Shown here piece after piece: positions 1-7,932 of a stretch of 64,000 nucleotides of DNA. The position numbers were made by a program, and so were the translations under genes. The stretch comes from CBFHSF01 sp965661055. Its GTDB lineage: Bacteria; Bacteroidota; Bacteroidia; Flavobacteriales; Schleiferiaceae. The DNA lies in contig CBFICS010000002.1 of assembly GCA_965661055.1 (NCBI GenBank), positions 124,001 to 188,000 of the forward strand. The letters are read 5' to 3'. The notes under the pieces were generated by a model, which had not been told where the DNA came from, searched no databases, and saw only the letters and a list, made by a program, of their open reading frames with translations. The stretch's first letter is position 1; the number at the start of each line of letters is the position of its first letter.

Positions 1-1441
1 CGTATTTGTACAGCCCAATGTCTTCCGCAATAATCATGTCGAACATGACAGTAGGAAAGCCCTTGGGGGGCATAAAGGTTGCCGAATATTGGGCAATGGG
101 CTGGTCGGTAATGAGTATTCCTCCGGCGTGTATGCTTAGGTAGTTCGGAAACCCTTGAATGTATTCACTGTAACGCACCACGAGTTTTTCTATCGTGTCT
201 AATTGCTCATAGGTCTTAGCGCCGTGCACCAACTCGTCGATTTCTCTTTTGGGTAACCCAAATACTTTGCCTAGCTCGCGTATAGTGGCTCTGTACTGAA
301 AGGTGTTATAGGTGGCGAGTAGGGCCGTGTGACTGGCCCCGTGGGTTTCAAAAATATATCGCGTAACATCTTCTCGGTCTCTCCAGGAAAAGTCCATGTC
401 AAAGTCTGGGGGATTTTCTCGGTATAGGTTGATAAACCGTTCAAAGTATAAGTCTAACTCTACAGGGTCTACATCGGTAATCTGCAAGCAATAAGCAAGC
501 ACGCTGTTGGCCCCAGACCCTCTACCCACATAGAAATATCCCTTTTCTCTCGCGTAGCGAACAATGTCCCAACTGATGAGAAAGTAGGCCACAAACCCTT
601 TTTGTATGACGAGGTCTAACTCTTTTTCAATGCGTTTTTGCAAGCTTTCGCTAATAGCTCCATAGCGTTTTTTAGCCCCTTCATGGGTGAGCTTTTGCAA
701 TAAGGTGATGTCTTCTTCTTCTGAAGAGGAAAAGACTTTTTTGTTTCGGGGGACACCAAATGAATATTCAAAAGAGCAGCTCTCTAGCAGGGCGTCTGTG
801 TTTTCTATGATTTCTGGATAGTCCGAAAAGTGGTTTTCTAGTCGCTCTCTAGACCAAAAGAGGTCGGTGTCTTTGGCATGCTGACCCTCTGGAAGCTTGC
901 TCAACAAACAATTTTCATCAATAGCTCGCAGCAACCTATGGGCGTTGTGGTCTTTTTTATGCCTAAAGGTAGAGGGCTGCATTACCACCATCTTTTCTAA
1001 GTGGTTTTTCCAGGCAGAAAAGGGGAGCATAGCCAATTGCTCTGGCCTTATGCCGATGTACTGATTCTCTTTGAGCAGGTAGAAGCGCTCTTTTTCAAAG
1101 GGAAAAATGACTAGTGTGTTTTCGGTGTTGGGCGGAATGATTTTTTCGCGAAACTCACCGTGAATGTTTTTTGTATTGTATTGGTTGATCTCCCTAAAGC
1201 CGTCAAGGTTTTTAGCAAGAAGGACAAACCGCTGCTCTACGCCTTTGCGTACGTCTGTGCCGGCTACGATCTTAATACCTTTTCCAAGGGACTTTCTCAA
1301 GACGTTGAAGCAGGCGGTGGTGGTGTTGATGTCGGTTACGGCCAAGACTTTGTGACCCAAAGACTGTGCGGTCTCTAACAATTGGTCTTCAGAGAGGGTT
1401 CCGTACCGAATGCTGTAATAGGTGTGTGTGTTGATCAGCAT
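1..1441 (-). CDS. DNA polymerase III alpha subunit-type polymerase (DnaE family), 3' part missing
   Basis: This is a C-family replicative-type DNA polymerase; the ATG is at 1439-1441 and about 480 codons are visible before the left edge. The N-terminus (MLINTHTYYSIRYGTLSE) begins a PHP domain, continuing with LAVTDINTTT and GIKIVAGTDVR. The polymerase core follows, with YVGRGSGANSVLAYCLQITD and the metal-binding PPDFDMDFSWRDRE near residue 345. Many PHP metal ligands look substituted, so that domain is probably inactive. The gene starts 4 bp after the DinB stop, in the same operon as a Y-family polymerase. That fits the accessory error-prone DnaE (ImuC/DnaE2-like) of mutagenesis cassettes rather than the main replicase. 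That role is inferred from context; total length and beta-clamp motif are outside the window. Confidence 0.9.
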   Translation of the reverse strand, partial: MLINTHTYYSIRYGTLSEDQLLETAQSLGHKVLAVTDINTTTACFNVLRKSLGKGIKIVAGTDVRKGVEQRFVLLAKNLDGFREINQYNTKNIHGEFREKIIPPNTENTLVIFPFEKERFYLLKENQYIGIRPEQLAMLPFSAWKNHLEKMVVMQPSTFRHKKDHNAHRLLRAIDENCLLSKLPEGQHAKDTDLFWSRERLENHFSDYPEIIENTDALLESCSFEYSFGVPRNKKVFSSSEEEDITLLQKLTHEGAKKRYGAISESLQKRIEKELDLVIQKGFVAYFLISWDIVRYAREKGYFYVGRGSGANSVLAYCLQITDVDPVELDLYFERFINLYRENPPDFDMDFSWRDREDVTRYIFETHGASHTALLATYNTFQYRATIRELGKVFGLPKREIDELVHGAKTYEQLDTIEKLVVRYSEYIQGFPNYLSIHAGGILITDQPIAQYSATFMPPKGFPTVMFDMIIAEDIGLYKY

Positions 1442-1445
1442 GCTT

Positions 1446-2621
1446 TTAGCCTTTAAAGGGATTGAAATCGCCGGTCCTCATACCGAGTCCTACGGCTCTT
1501 TTTACTGAGCCGCTTCCGTATCTCGCGTTCAGCAAGTCCATGGCTTGGTAGAGTTTCATGCGCTCTTCGGTGTCTTCAAATAAATGGATCTGGTAGTTCC
1601 CGTGAACCAAATGACTGAAGCGAACTCCTACAAGCCTTACGAGCATTCTTCGTTCATAAAGTTTTTCAAACAACTCTTTTACGGCAGGAATAATAATGTG
1701 ATCGGCTGAGGTGTACGGAAGCCTTACTTGCTTCGTAAACGTCTCAAAATTGGCATACCGAAGCTTTACGGTCACGCATGCCGTTAGCTTCTGCTTGGCT
1801 CTTAACTTATGAGCCAACTGCTCGGTAATCCCTACCAAGATATTTTTTAGGTTGCTGATGTCTATGGTATCAGACTCAAAAGTTTGCTCACTTGACAATG
1901 ATTTTTGCTCGCTGTAAGGAACGACGGGAGAGTCGTCTTTGCCGTGCGACTTTTTCCACATGGCGCGGCCGTTTTTTCCAAATACTCTCTGCAATAACTC
2001 TGGAGGCATCTCTTGCAGTGTTTTGATCTTGTCAACGCCTAGCTGTCTCAAGGTTTGGTATGACTTGTTGCCTATGCCGGGAATCTTTTTTACCGAAAGA
2101 GGCGCTAAAAAGGGCTTTTCAGCGCCAAAGTCTATGTGTAACTGTCCGGCGGGCTTTGCTTCGCCCGTCGCTATTTTAGACACAGTTTTGTTTTCAGACA
2201 ACCCGAACGAAATGGGTAGACCAGACTCACGGGTTATCTTTTGCCGCAACTCAGAGGCGAGTTTGTAAGTCCCAAAAAACCGATCGGTGCCGGTTAGGTC
2301 TAGGTAAAACTCATCAATAGAAGTTTTTTCATAAAGTGGGACCGTGTCGGCGATAATGTCTGTGACTAGATGCGAGTACTTTGAGTATTGCTCATGGTCT
2401 CCGCGGACTAACACCGCTTCGGGGCATAGCTGTCGCGCCAGTTTCATGGGCATGGCAGAGTGTATTCCAAATTGCCGGGCCTCGTAACTGCACGAAGCAA
2501 CCACCCCGCGGTCACTGGCGCCGCCAATCAGCACAGGTTTGCCTATGAGTTGACTGTTGACTAAACGTTCTACTGACACAAAAAAAGTGTCTAAATCCAT
2601 ATGGGCTATAGAGCGGTCCAT
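1446..2621 (-). CDS. dinB: DNA polymerase IV, Y-family translesion polymerase (DinB)
   Basis: This 391-residue protein is a lesion-bypass DNA polymerase. The N-terminal catalytic motif IAHMDLDTFFVSVERL and the second acidic motif TSIDEFYLDLTGT give the metal-binding Asp and Asp-Glu residues. A helix-hairpin-helix (VKKIPGIGNKSYQTLRQLGV) follows, and the little-finger domain fills the C-terminal third. An upstream in-frame methionine 14 codons earlier exists, but MDRSIAHMDLD matches the usual family start, so the ATG at 2619-2621 is chosen. Four bases separate its stop from the DnaE-type gene, so the two are almost certainly co-transcribed and probably co-regulated by the divergent S24 repressor. 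A typical C-terminal clamp-binding peptide is not obvious (the end is GLGMRTGDFNPFKG). Confidence 0.95.
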   Translation of the reverse strand: MDRSIAHMDLDTFFVSVERLVNSQLIGKPVLIGGASDRGVVASCSYEARQFGIHSAMPMKLARQLCPEAVLVRGDHEQYSKYSHLVTDIIADTVPLYEKTSIDEFYLDLTGTDRFFGTYKLASELRQKITRESGLPISFGLSENKTVSKIATGEAKPAGQLHIDFGAEKPFLAPLSVKKIPGIGNKSYQTLRQLGVDKIKTLQEMPPELLQRVFGKNGRAMWKKSHGKDDSPVVPYSEQKSLSSEQTFESDTIDISNLKNILVGITEQLAHKLRAKQKLTACVTVKLRYANFETFTKQVRLPYTSADHIIIPAVKELFEKLYERRMLVRLVGVRFSHLVHGNYQIHLFEDTEERMKLYQAMDLLNARYGSGSVKRAVGLGMRTGDFNPFKG

Positions 2622-2849
2622 TGATGTTTTAATGATGTATGATGCGCACGTAGGTCTCCACAAGAGCTTGCGCTTACCCCAAAGGAGCTTCGCTTCGGGG
2701 CATGCTGCCTATGCAGACTCTAGATGCCTGTTGAGTCAATCTCGATTCGAGACCAACTTCGTGATAAATGAATGATATCGTTAAACCAACCCCTTACATG
2801 AATTCATTCGTGTTGGGGGCAGAGGAAAGAGCTTCCTCAAGAGCCTAGG
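2622..2849. other. Non-coding spacer between microprotein gene and dinB
   Basis: A 228-bp gap inside an otherwise tight operon. It holds a CCCC...CGGGG inverted pair (about 2677-2700) and a 13-nt palindrome, TCTCGATTCGAGA (about 2742-2754). It has no convincing ORF and no complete tRNA. It could be a long structured leader for dinB or the site of a small RNA; neither is demonstrated. Confidence 0.4.
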
Positions 2850-3002
2850 CTAGTCGTCTAAGCGAATGCTAGAAACTACATACCACTTGTATTTTCCTCC
2901 ACCGTTTCCGGCCGAGTTAAACAGGTGGCAATAGGTGTCGGTAATCATTCCGCTTAACTGATTCTTCTTCTTTTTAGAAACGCTGTTTATGGTGGCTTTC
3001 AT
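2850..3002 (-). CDS. 50-residue basic microprotein of the mutagenesis cassette
   Basis: This small protein starts MKATINSVSKKKKNQLSG, is strongly basic at the N-terminus, and ends KYKWYVVSSIRLDD. It carries the compact motif CHLFNSAGNGGGKYKW. There is no signal peptide or membrane segment. The ATG at 3000-3002 is preferred over the 114-codon open frame because upstream codons run into the control region and reverse strand of the divergent repressor gene. It is the first gene of the leftward unit, followed by dinB and dnaE, so it is probably damage-inducible with them. I do not recognise a named family. The Lys-rich start and Gly-rich loop would suit nucleic-acid or polymerase binding, but that is a guess. 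Confidence 0.6.
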   Translation of the reverse strand: MKATINSVSKKKKNQLSGMITDTYCHLFNSAGNGGGKYKWYVVSSIRLDD

Positions 3003-3018
3003 AACTCTAATATTTAAT

Positions 3019-3103
3019 TTTGACAAAAAACTTATCAAACGACTGACAACAAAATAGTCAAATTCAATTATCTTTCCTATCTTTGACAAAGAATTTTGCA
3101 AAA
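3019..3103. promoter_or_regulatory. Probable repressor operators in the divergent mutagenesis-cassette control region
   Basis: TTTGACAAA, an odd palindrome, occurs twice (3019-3027 and 3082-3090). A related palindrome, TTTTGCAAAA, lies at 3094-3103. The second copy overlaps the -7 box of the repressor gene and the first lies 17 bp before the start of the microprotein gene. This placement is what autorepression plus repression of the divergent operon would need. Confidence 0.5.
3078..3085 (+). promoter_or_regulatory. Bacteroidota -7 promoter element of the S24 repressor gene
   Basis: TATCTTTG matches the TAnnTTTG consensus and ends 23 bp before the ATG at 3109. A clear -33 TTG at the usual spacing is not seen. 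It overlaps a TTTGACAAA palindrome. Confidence 0.5.
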
Positions 3104-3108
3104 TTATC

Positions 3109-3903
3109 ATGAAAGCTATCGGAGGAAACCTTAAAGTGCTGAGAAAGAGAAAGAGATTGTCGCAAGAACAGCTGGCGGGAGAGCTCTCTCTCACAAGGTC
3201 TACGCTAAGCGCCTACGAAAACAGAACGGCCGAGCCCAATATTTCGGCGTTGTTGCGCATATCTGACTATTTTTCAGTGAGTATAGATCGCTTGCTTAGG
3301 CAAGATATTTCTCAACTTTCAGAGCAACAGCTCAGCGAAATAGAGCGCGGACTTGACATTGATGTCTACGGACGGCAGTTGCGCATTTTGACCACAGCCG
3401 TTAATCAAAGCGATGAAGAACTCATCGAAATGGTACCAGAGTCAGCCAAGGCAGGATACACCACTGGCTATGCAGATCCTGAGTACGTTCGTAGCTTACC
3501 CATGCTCTCTCTTCCACATTTGTCTAAAAACAAAAAGTATAGAGCTTTTCCTATTTCCGGAGACTCCATGCCTCCGGTGAGTGATGGCAGCCATGTCGTA
3601 GGGGCGTATGTTCAAGATTGGACGTCTCTGCCCAACGGTACTCCTTGTATTGTGGTTACCCATGACGACGGGATTGTATTTAAAAAACTGTACAACCACC
3701 TCAACGAAAGAGGAACCATTCGATTGGTGAGTACAAATCCTGCCTATGAACCTTACGAGGTGCCAGCAAACGAAGTGTTTGAGGTGTGGCAGTTTGTGCA
3801 ATACTTAAGTGATGACCTTCCGGAGCCAAACTTGGAAAAAGACGTTATCGCTACCACCTTGCTGAGGTTGCAACAAGAGGTAGATGCCCTAAAGAGGAAG
3901 TGA
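3109..3903 (+). CDS. XRE-S24 self-cleaving transcriptional repressor (LexA/CI-like)
   Basis: The protein has 264 residues. Residues 5-60 form an XRE-type helix-turn-helix (LSQEQLAGELSLTRSTLSAYE). Residues about 115-245 form an S24 peptidase domain: candidate cleavage bond Ala115-Gly116 (SAKAGY), nucleophile Ser153 in SGDSMPP, and general-base Lys192 in IVFKKLYN. The C-terminus is a short coiled coil. This is the architecture of repressors that cut themselves when stimulated by RecA filaments, here standing in for LexA at a divergent DinB/DnaE operon. Palindromes in the shared control region suggest autoregulation. Family assignment is firm; damage-induced cleavage is inferred from the catalytic residues and context. 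The first 1 kb downstream is a different unit (mutS2). Confidence 0.92.
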   Translation: MKAIGGNLKVLRKRKRLSQEQLAGELSLTRSTLSAYENRTAEPNISALLRISDYFSVSIDRLLRQDISQLSEQQLSEIERGLDIDVYGRQLRILTTAVNQSDEELIEMVPESAKAGYTTGYADPEYVRSLPMLSLPHLSKNKKYRAFPISGDSMPPVSDGSHVVGAYVQDWTSLPNGTPCIVVTHDDGIVFKKLYNHLNERGTIRLVSTNPAYEPYEVPANEVFEVWQFVQYLSDDLPEPNLEKDVIATTLLRLQQEVDALKRK

Positions 3904-3907
3904 TTTT

Positions 3908-3921
3908 TCCCGCGAAAGCGA
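3908..3921. repeat. Dispersed palindromic repeat, intergenic copy
   Basis: TCCCGCGAAAGCGA, 13 of 14 bases of the repeat (reverse orientation of CCGCTTTCGCGGGA), lies just after the repressor stop codon. Confidence 0.6.
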
Positions 3922-3969
3922 AATTGATAATTTGAGATAAAAAAGGGTCATTCGCCACAACCAACTTAT

Positions 3970-3977
3970 TACCTTTG
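3970..3977 (+). promoter_or_regulatory. -7 promoter element abutting the mutS2 start
   Basis: TACCTTTG matches TAnnTTTG. It ends 5 bp before the ATG at 3983 (2 bp before an in-frame GTG at 3980), so transcription would begin at about the start codon and the message may be leaderless. Confidence 0.45.
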
Positions 3978-3982
3978 CCGTG

Positions 3983-6166
3983 ATGATAGCAAACCAGGTA
4001 AAACTTTTTCCGGCAGATATTTTACAACAGGTCGAGTTCTCTCAAGTGAGAGAGTGGGTGGCCGTTTATGCTGTTTCTGATAAGGCAAAGAATAGGGTAA
4101 AGGCCCTAAAGCCTCTTTGCGACAGAGAAAAGGTGATTTCGCAATTGCACAAGGTCAACGAGTTTTTGGCAATCTACCAGTCAGAGCGAAGCTTGCCCGC
4201 CATGTCTGCCGCTAACATCGATGAGTCGCTGAAGTTGATGACTATCAAAAACGTGGCGCTAGAGGTAGAGCAGTTCATGAAAATAAAAGACCTGGTAGAC
4301 GCCTTTAATATCCTTCATCGGTTTTTTGAAACGCATGCAGAACTTCTTTTTGAATCTAAGGCTCTCTTTAGGGAGGCTGAACCCAATAAAGAAATCCCTA
4401 GTGAAATAGATAGAATTTTCGAGAGAAATGGAGAGGTAAAAACCAATGCCTCACCAGAACTAAAGCACATCAGAAACCAACTGGCGCGCAAGAGGCAGTC
4501 TGCTGATCGTGTCTTTTATAAAGCTATGAAAAAGTACGAGACCAATGGGGTGCTCGGTGACTTTAGAGAATCTGTGACCGACGGCCGTCGAGTACTGGCA
4601 GTAAACGCTGCTTATAAAACTAGAGTCAACGGGATTTTTCACGGTAGCTCGACTAAAAACTCGCTGTACTTCGTTGAGCCAGGTGAAGCCATAGAGGTGA
4701 ATAATGAAGTGGCCTATTTGGTAGATGAAGAAAGAAAGGAAATTAGACGAATTCTTCAACGCCTAACAGCCTTTGTGGCGCAGTATAAGGAAGAGCTTGA
4801 TGCGATGTCTAAAATCATGGTCGACATTGACTTTGTAAATGCTAAGGCGAGATACGCCTTTAAAAACCAAGGTTGTCTTCCAAACATTTCCCCCACACAA
4901 GACTTTGAGATTATTGACGGAATCAACCCTGTTCTCAGCTATTTTAATGAGTCAAAAGACAAGTCGGTTGTTCCTTTAAATGTTTCGCTTTCGCGGGAGG
5001 AAAGAATATTAGTGATCTCAGGACCCAACGCTGGCGGAAAGAGTATTACTCTTAAAACCATCGGGCTGTTTCAACTCATGCTGCAGTCAGGACTCCTGTT
5101 GCCGCTAAATCCTAGGTCTACCATCGGGTTTTTTGAAAAGCTATTTGCTGATATTGGGGATGCGCAGTCTATAGAAAACGAACTTTCTACCTATAGCTCA
5201 AAGCTTGAAAAGATGAAGGTCTTCTTAGATAGCGCCAATGAAAACACGCTGGTTCTCATTGATGAGTTTGGCTCAGGATCTGATCCTGAATTGGGGAGCG
5301 CCCTAGCCCAAGTGTATTTAGAGGAGCTCAATAAGTCAAAAATTTACGGGGTTATTACCACTCATTACAATGGAATTAAAGCCTTGGCCTCTCAGCTTAA
5401 AGGGGTTGTAAACGGATCAATGCTTTTCAATGTAGAGACGTTTAAGCCGGAGTTCACGCTACACGTAGGCACTCCTGGTAGCTCTTACACCTTTGAAGTG
5501 GCCGAGAAGTCGGGCATGGGATCGTCTATTATCAAAAAGGCTAAAACCAAACTCCAAAATCAAACCATAGAGGTAGATAAACTGCTCGTGTCAATTCATC
5601 AAGACAAGAGAGAGATTGAGGAGTATAAAGACAAGGCGGAGAAAAAACTGGCTGAACTCAATGCTTTGAAGAAAAAGCAAGAGTCTAAAATTCAGTCGCT
5701 CGAGGTGAAACTAGATAAACAAAGCACCATCAATGAAGAGCAGAACCATGTGCTTCAGTGGGGGAAGCGTTTCGAAGGACTGGTGAATAAATGGATGAAA
5801 GACCAGAAGGCGGCCAACAGAAAGGCGGTGATTGCCACGTTTGTAAAGCTTCTGAATGAGCGCTCAGGTCAGGTAGAAAAAGAGGTGGTGGTCAAGCAAA
5901 AGGTTGAAAAGAACCAAAACCAACAGCTGCTAGAGAAAAGACTCAAAGAAGAAGTGGTCGTTGGTGATAAGGTTAAACTGCTCAACTCTCATCAAAGCGG
6001 AGAAGTTGTTTCAATAAAGGGTAATAAGTACGAAATAAACTTCGGACTTATGAAAAGTCTCCTGGAACGCGAGAAGTTTGTCAAGGCCAAAAGCTCAATT
6101 ACCAAGGCCGACGTGGCGAAGAAAAAAACGACCAAAAGAAAAAAACGACCTTCCAAAAAAAACTAG
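3983..6166 (+). CDS. mutS2: MutS2-type DNA mismatch/recombination ATPase lacking the Smr domain
   Basis: This is a 727-residue MutS-family ATPase. An N-terminal helical core (residues about 1-320) precedes the ABC ATPase with Walker A GPNAGGKS near residue 348 and Walker B LVLIDEFGSGSDPE near 423. A long charged coiled coil follows (about 540-640), then a KOW-like stretch (VVGDKVKLLNSHQSGEVVSI) and a very basic tail (KKKTTKRKKRPSKKN). MutS2 proteins act on branched DNA and, in some bacteria, collided ribosomes; they normally end in a Smr nuclease domain, which is absent here. A GTG three bases earlier is an alternative start. Its stop codon overlaps the stop of the convergent gene by 4 bp. 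One copy of the dispersed palindrome is encoded in frame at LSREE. Confidence 0.9.
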   Translation: MIANQVKLFPADILQQVEFSQVREWVAVYAVSDKAKNRVKALKPLCDREKVISQLHKVNEFLAIYQSERSLPAMSAANIDESLKLMTIKNVALEVEQFMKIKDLVDAFNILHRFFETHAELLFESKALFREAEPNKEIPSEIDRIFERNGEVKTNASPELKHIRNQLARKRQSADRVFYKAMKKYETNGVLGDFRESVTDGRRVLAVNAAYKTRVNGIFHGSSTKNSLYFVEPGEAIEVNNEVAYLVDEERKEIRRILQRLTAFVAQYKEELDAMSKIMVDIDFVNAKARYAFKNQGCLPNISPTQDFEIIDGINPVLSYFNESKDKSVVPLNVSLSREERILVISGPNAGGKSITLKTIGLFQLMLQSGLLLPLNPRSTIGFFEKLFADIGDAQSIENELSTYSSKLEKMKVFLDSANENTLVLIDEFGSGSDPELGSALAQVYLEELNKSKIYGVITTHYNGIKALASQLKGVVNGSMLFNVETFKPEFTLHVGTPGSSYTFEVAEKSGMGSSIIKKAKTKLQNQTIEVDKLLVSIHQDKREIEEYKDKAEKKLAELNALKKKQESKIQSLEVKLDKQSTINEEQNHVLQWGKRFEGLVNKWMKDQKAANRKAVIATFVKLLNERSGQVEKEVVVKQKVEKNQNQQLLEKRLKEEVVVGDKVKLLNSHQSGEVVSIKGNKYEINFGLMKSLLEREKFVKAKSSITKADVAKKKTTKRKKRPSKKN
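4985..5000. repeat. Dispersed palindromic repeat inside mutS2
   Basis: TCGCTTTCGCGGGAGG differs from the repeat core at one base and is translated as part of the MutS2 sequence SLSREE. Confidence 0.55.
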
Positions 6167-6765
6167 AAGTCCCCTAGGTCGTACTCAATTCCCAATCCTA
6201 TATCCACAAACGGAAACTCTCTTTCAAACACATAACATGTGTGAAATAATATTCCCCAAGGTGAATCGCTTGGCGAATATCTAAGCCCTAATCTTGGACC
6301 CAAACCAAAATGAGTTTCGGTAAGATCTTGCGCCAAAACATAGTTCTCAATAAACTGGGCGGCGAATGAGAACATGCCCACCTGGGCACCTACATAAGGA
6401 CTTAATGGCCCGTCAGAAAAATAGTAGTCACCGGCAACAACCACCTGAAATGAACTCAAGCGCAAAAGCGGGGTGGCGCTTTTGTATTCTACGTACCCAA
6501 TCTGTAAAGAGGTTGCCCAGTTGTTTTTAAAATACTTTATAGAAGCACCTCCGCCAAATTGAGGATTGGCAATGGCGGTAAACAAATCAGATCTTGATAC
6601 GGTAAATGGGTTTTCAGAAAAGTCAATCAATTCGACCTTTTCATCTGATGAGAAAATAGAATTAGATGGAGTGGAAAACTTGGCAAATCCTTCCACAAAA
6701 AATTGGCTGTACAAGGCGTTTGCGACCAGAATAAAAAGGGCTAGAAGTAAGTGCTTTGTTCTCAT
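6163..6765 (-). CDS. Secreted outer-membrane beta-barrel-like protein, unknown function
   Basis: This 200-residue protein has a signal peptide (MRTKHLLLALFILVANALYSQ) followed by alternating short hydrophobic strands and turns and an end typical of small barrels (GLGIEYDLGDF). The ATG at 6763-6765 overlaps the stop of the upstream PagL-like gene as ATGA, so translation is probably coupled. An in-frame extension of seven codons is less likely. It is the last gene of the envelope operon DUF819-patatin-PagL. Strands such as LSPYVGAQVGMFSF and GLGPRLGLRYSP suggest an eight-stranded barrel. No enzymatic residues are evident. Confidence 0.7.
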   Translation of the reverse strand: MRTKHLLLALFILVANALYSQFFVEGFAKFSTPSNSIFSSDEKVELIDFSENPFTVSRSDLFTAIANPQFGGGASIKYFKNNWATSLQIGYVEYKSATPLLRLSSFQVVVAGDYYFSDGPLSPYVGAQVGMFSFAAQFIENYVLAQDLTETHFGLGPRLGLRYSPSDSPWGILFHTCYVFEREFPFVDIGLGIEYDLGDF

Positions 6766-7922
6766 AATTGATATCCTATTGACCATTCAACATAATCGGC
6801 ATCAAAGGTCTGCGCCTTCAGGGCAACACCAGTATAAAGTCCATCCCATAGTCTGTATCTAACGCCTATGCGTTGGTAAAAGCTGCTGTTGAACTTATAA
6901 TTTCGCAAGGCATATACACCTATTCCAGTGATCATAGACCATCTTTTGTATATGGCTTCGTAACCAATTAAAACCCCTAAAGAATAAAAATTACTTGCAT
7001 CTCCTCTTAATTCTTCTGGCACCTTTCTTCTACTTCCTAACCCACTATTGGCCGACTCATCGTAAAACAAATCTAGGCTGGCCTGCACTCTACCTTTGTA
7101 ACTAAACCAGTACTTATAACCAATGCTGGTTGTGGTGTTTGTGAAGTTTTGTGTATACTCTTGGACTTGCTTTGATCCAACGGCTTGATTGATGAAAAAC
7201 ATGTGTTGAGGCTCCCATTCAGCAATTTCAAGAATCCTGTGCATCTTCGGTCGCTCTCTAGTTACATGGTGCCTTACAAATAACTTAGCACCTAATAAAT
7301 TCATCCCTTTGTTGGGAAGCTGATTAGCCCCATTAGAGAAGTGGGTAAAACCAACCCCAGCCGATAAATCAAAAGATGGGTTTAACTGGTAATGGGTATA
7401 AAAGGCAAGGTCTACATAAACATTGTTGTAACTGCCTATCATTACATTCACAGGATTTAACTCTGTGTTGTTGGGTCTAAAGTTGAATGATAATCCCGCT
7501 CCAACAAAGTAGCTGAAAGACCATCGCTTTTCTTGGGCGTTGCGGGTAATGGGGACATCAATAAAAGCATATAAAGCATTGGGCGCTCCGAGCAAAGAGT
7601 CGTTGTTTAGGTTTGCACCGTAATATCCCACTCCCATCTTAGGGTAGTGCCAAAGCTGGTTATATACATTGTCTCCATGTGATTGCATAGATACTCTCAG
7701 TGCCATTGACCGGTATGCAGGATCGTTGTTAAAAACCTGTTCTGCGGTTTCAGCATCTGGGGGTACGTTAATTCCTGACTCAACCAATAAATCAATAACT
7801 GGGTAGTAGGTGTATTGATTTCCGGTTTCACCTTTTGTCAGGTGAAGATTGAGGTAGTCGTAATCTTGCCCCCAAATTACGGTGACAGAAAACAGCAAAA
7901 AGGAAAGAAAGGTGTTTTTCAT
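6762..7922 (-). CDS. Lipid A deacylase-like outer-membrane protein (PagL/acyloxyacyl hydrolase family)
   Basis: A 386-residue exported protein with signal peptide MKNTFLSFLLFSVTVIWGQ. The middle contains GVGFTHFSNGANQLPNKGMN, matching the His-x-Ser-Asn catalytic signature of PagL, which removes a 3-O acyl chain from lipid A. The rest is amphipathic strands consistent with an outer-membrane barrel, longer than proteobacterial PagL (about 170 residues), as is usual for the Bacteroidota branch. The ATG at 7920-7922 is chosen over a TTG three codons upstream. The gene overlaps the next one by 4 bp and lies 10 bp behind the patatin-barrel gene, so three outer-membrane proteins are made together. 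Substrate specificity is inferred from the family. Confidence 0.75.
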   Translation of the reverse strand: MKNTFLSFLLFSVTVIWGQDYDYLNLHLTKGETGNQYTYYPVIDLLVESGINVPPDAETAEQVFNNDPAYRSMALRVSMQSHGDNVYNQLWHYPKMGVGYYGANLNNDSLLGAPNALYAFIDVPITRNAQEKRWSFSYFVGAGLSFNFRPNNTELNPVNVMIGSYNNVYVDLAFYTHYQLNPSFDLSAGVGFTHFSNGANQLPNKGMNLLGAKLFVRHHVTRERPKMHRILEIAEWEPQHMFFINQAVGSKQVQEYTQNFTNTTTSIGYKYWFSYKGRVQASLDLFYDESANSGLGSRRKVPEELRGDASNFYSLGVLIGYEAIYKRWSMITGIGVYALRNYKFNSSFYQRIGVRYRLWDGLYTGVALKAQTFDADYVEWSIGYQL

Positions 7923-7932
7923 ACCAGACAAA

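Noticed and set aside
2736..2770. tRNA-like TCGATTCGAGACC segment
   Set aside because: Resembles a T-arm but no acceptor, D or anticodon arms can be folded around it.
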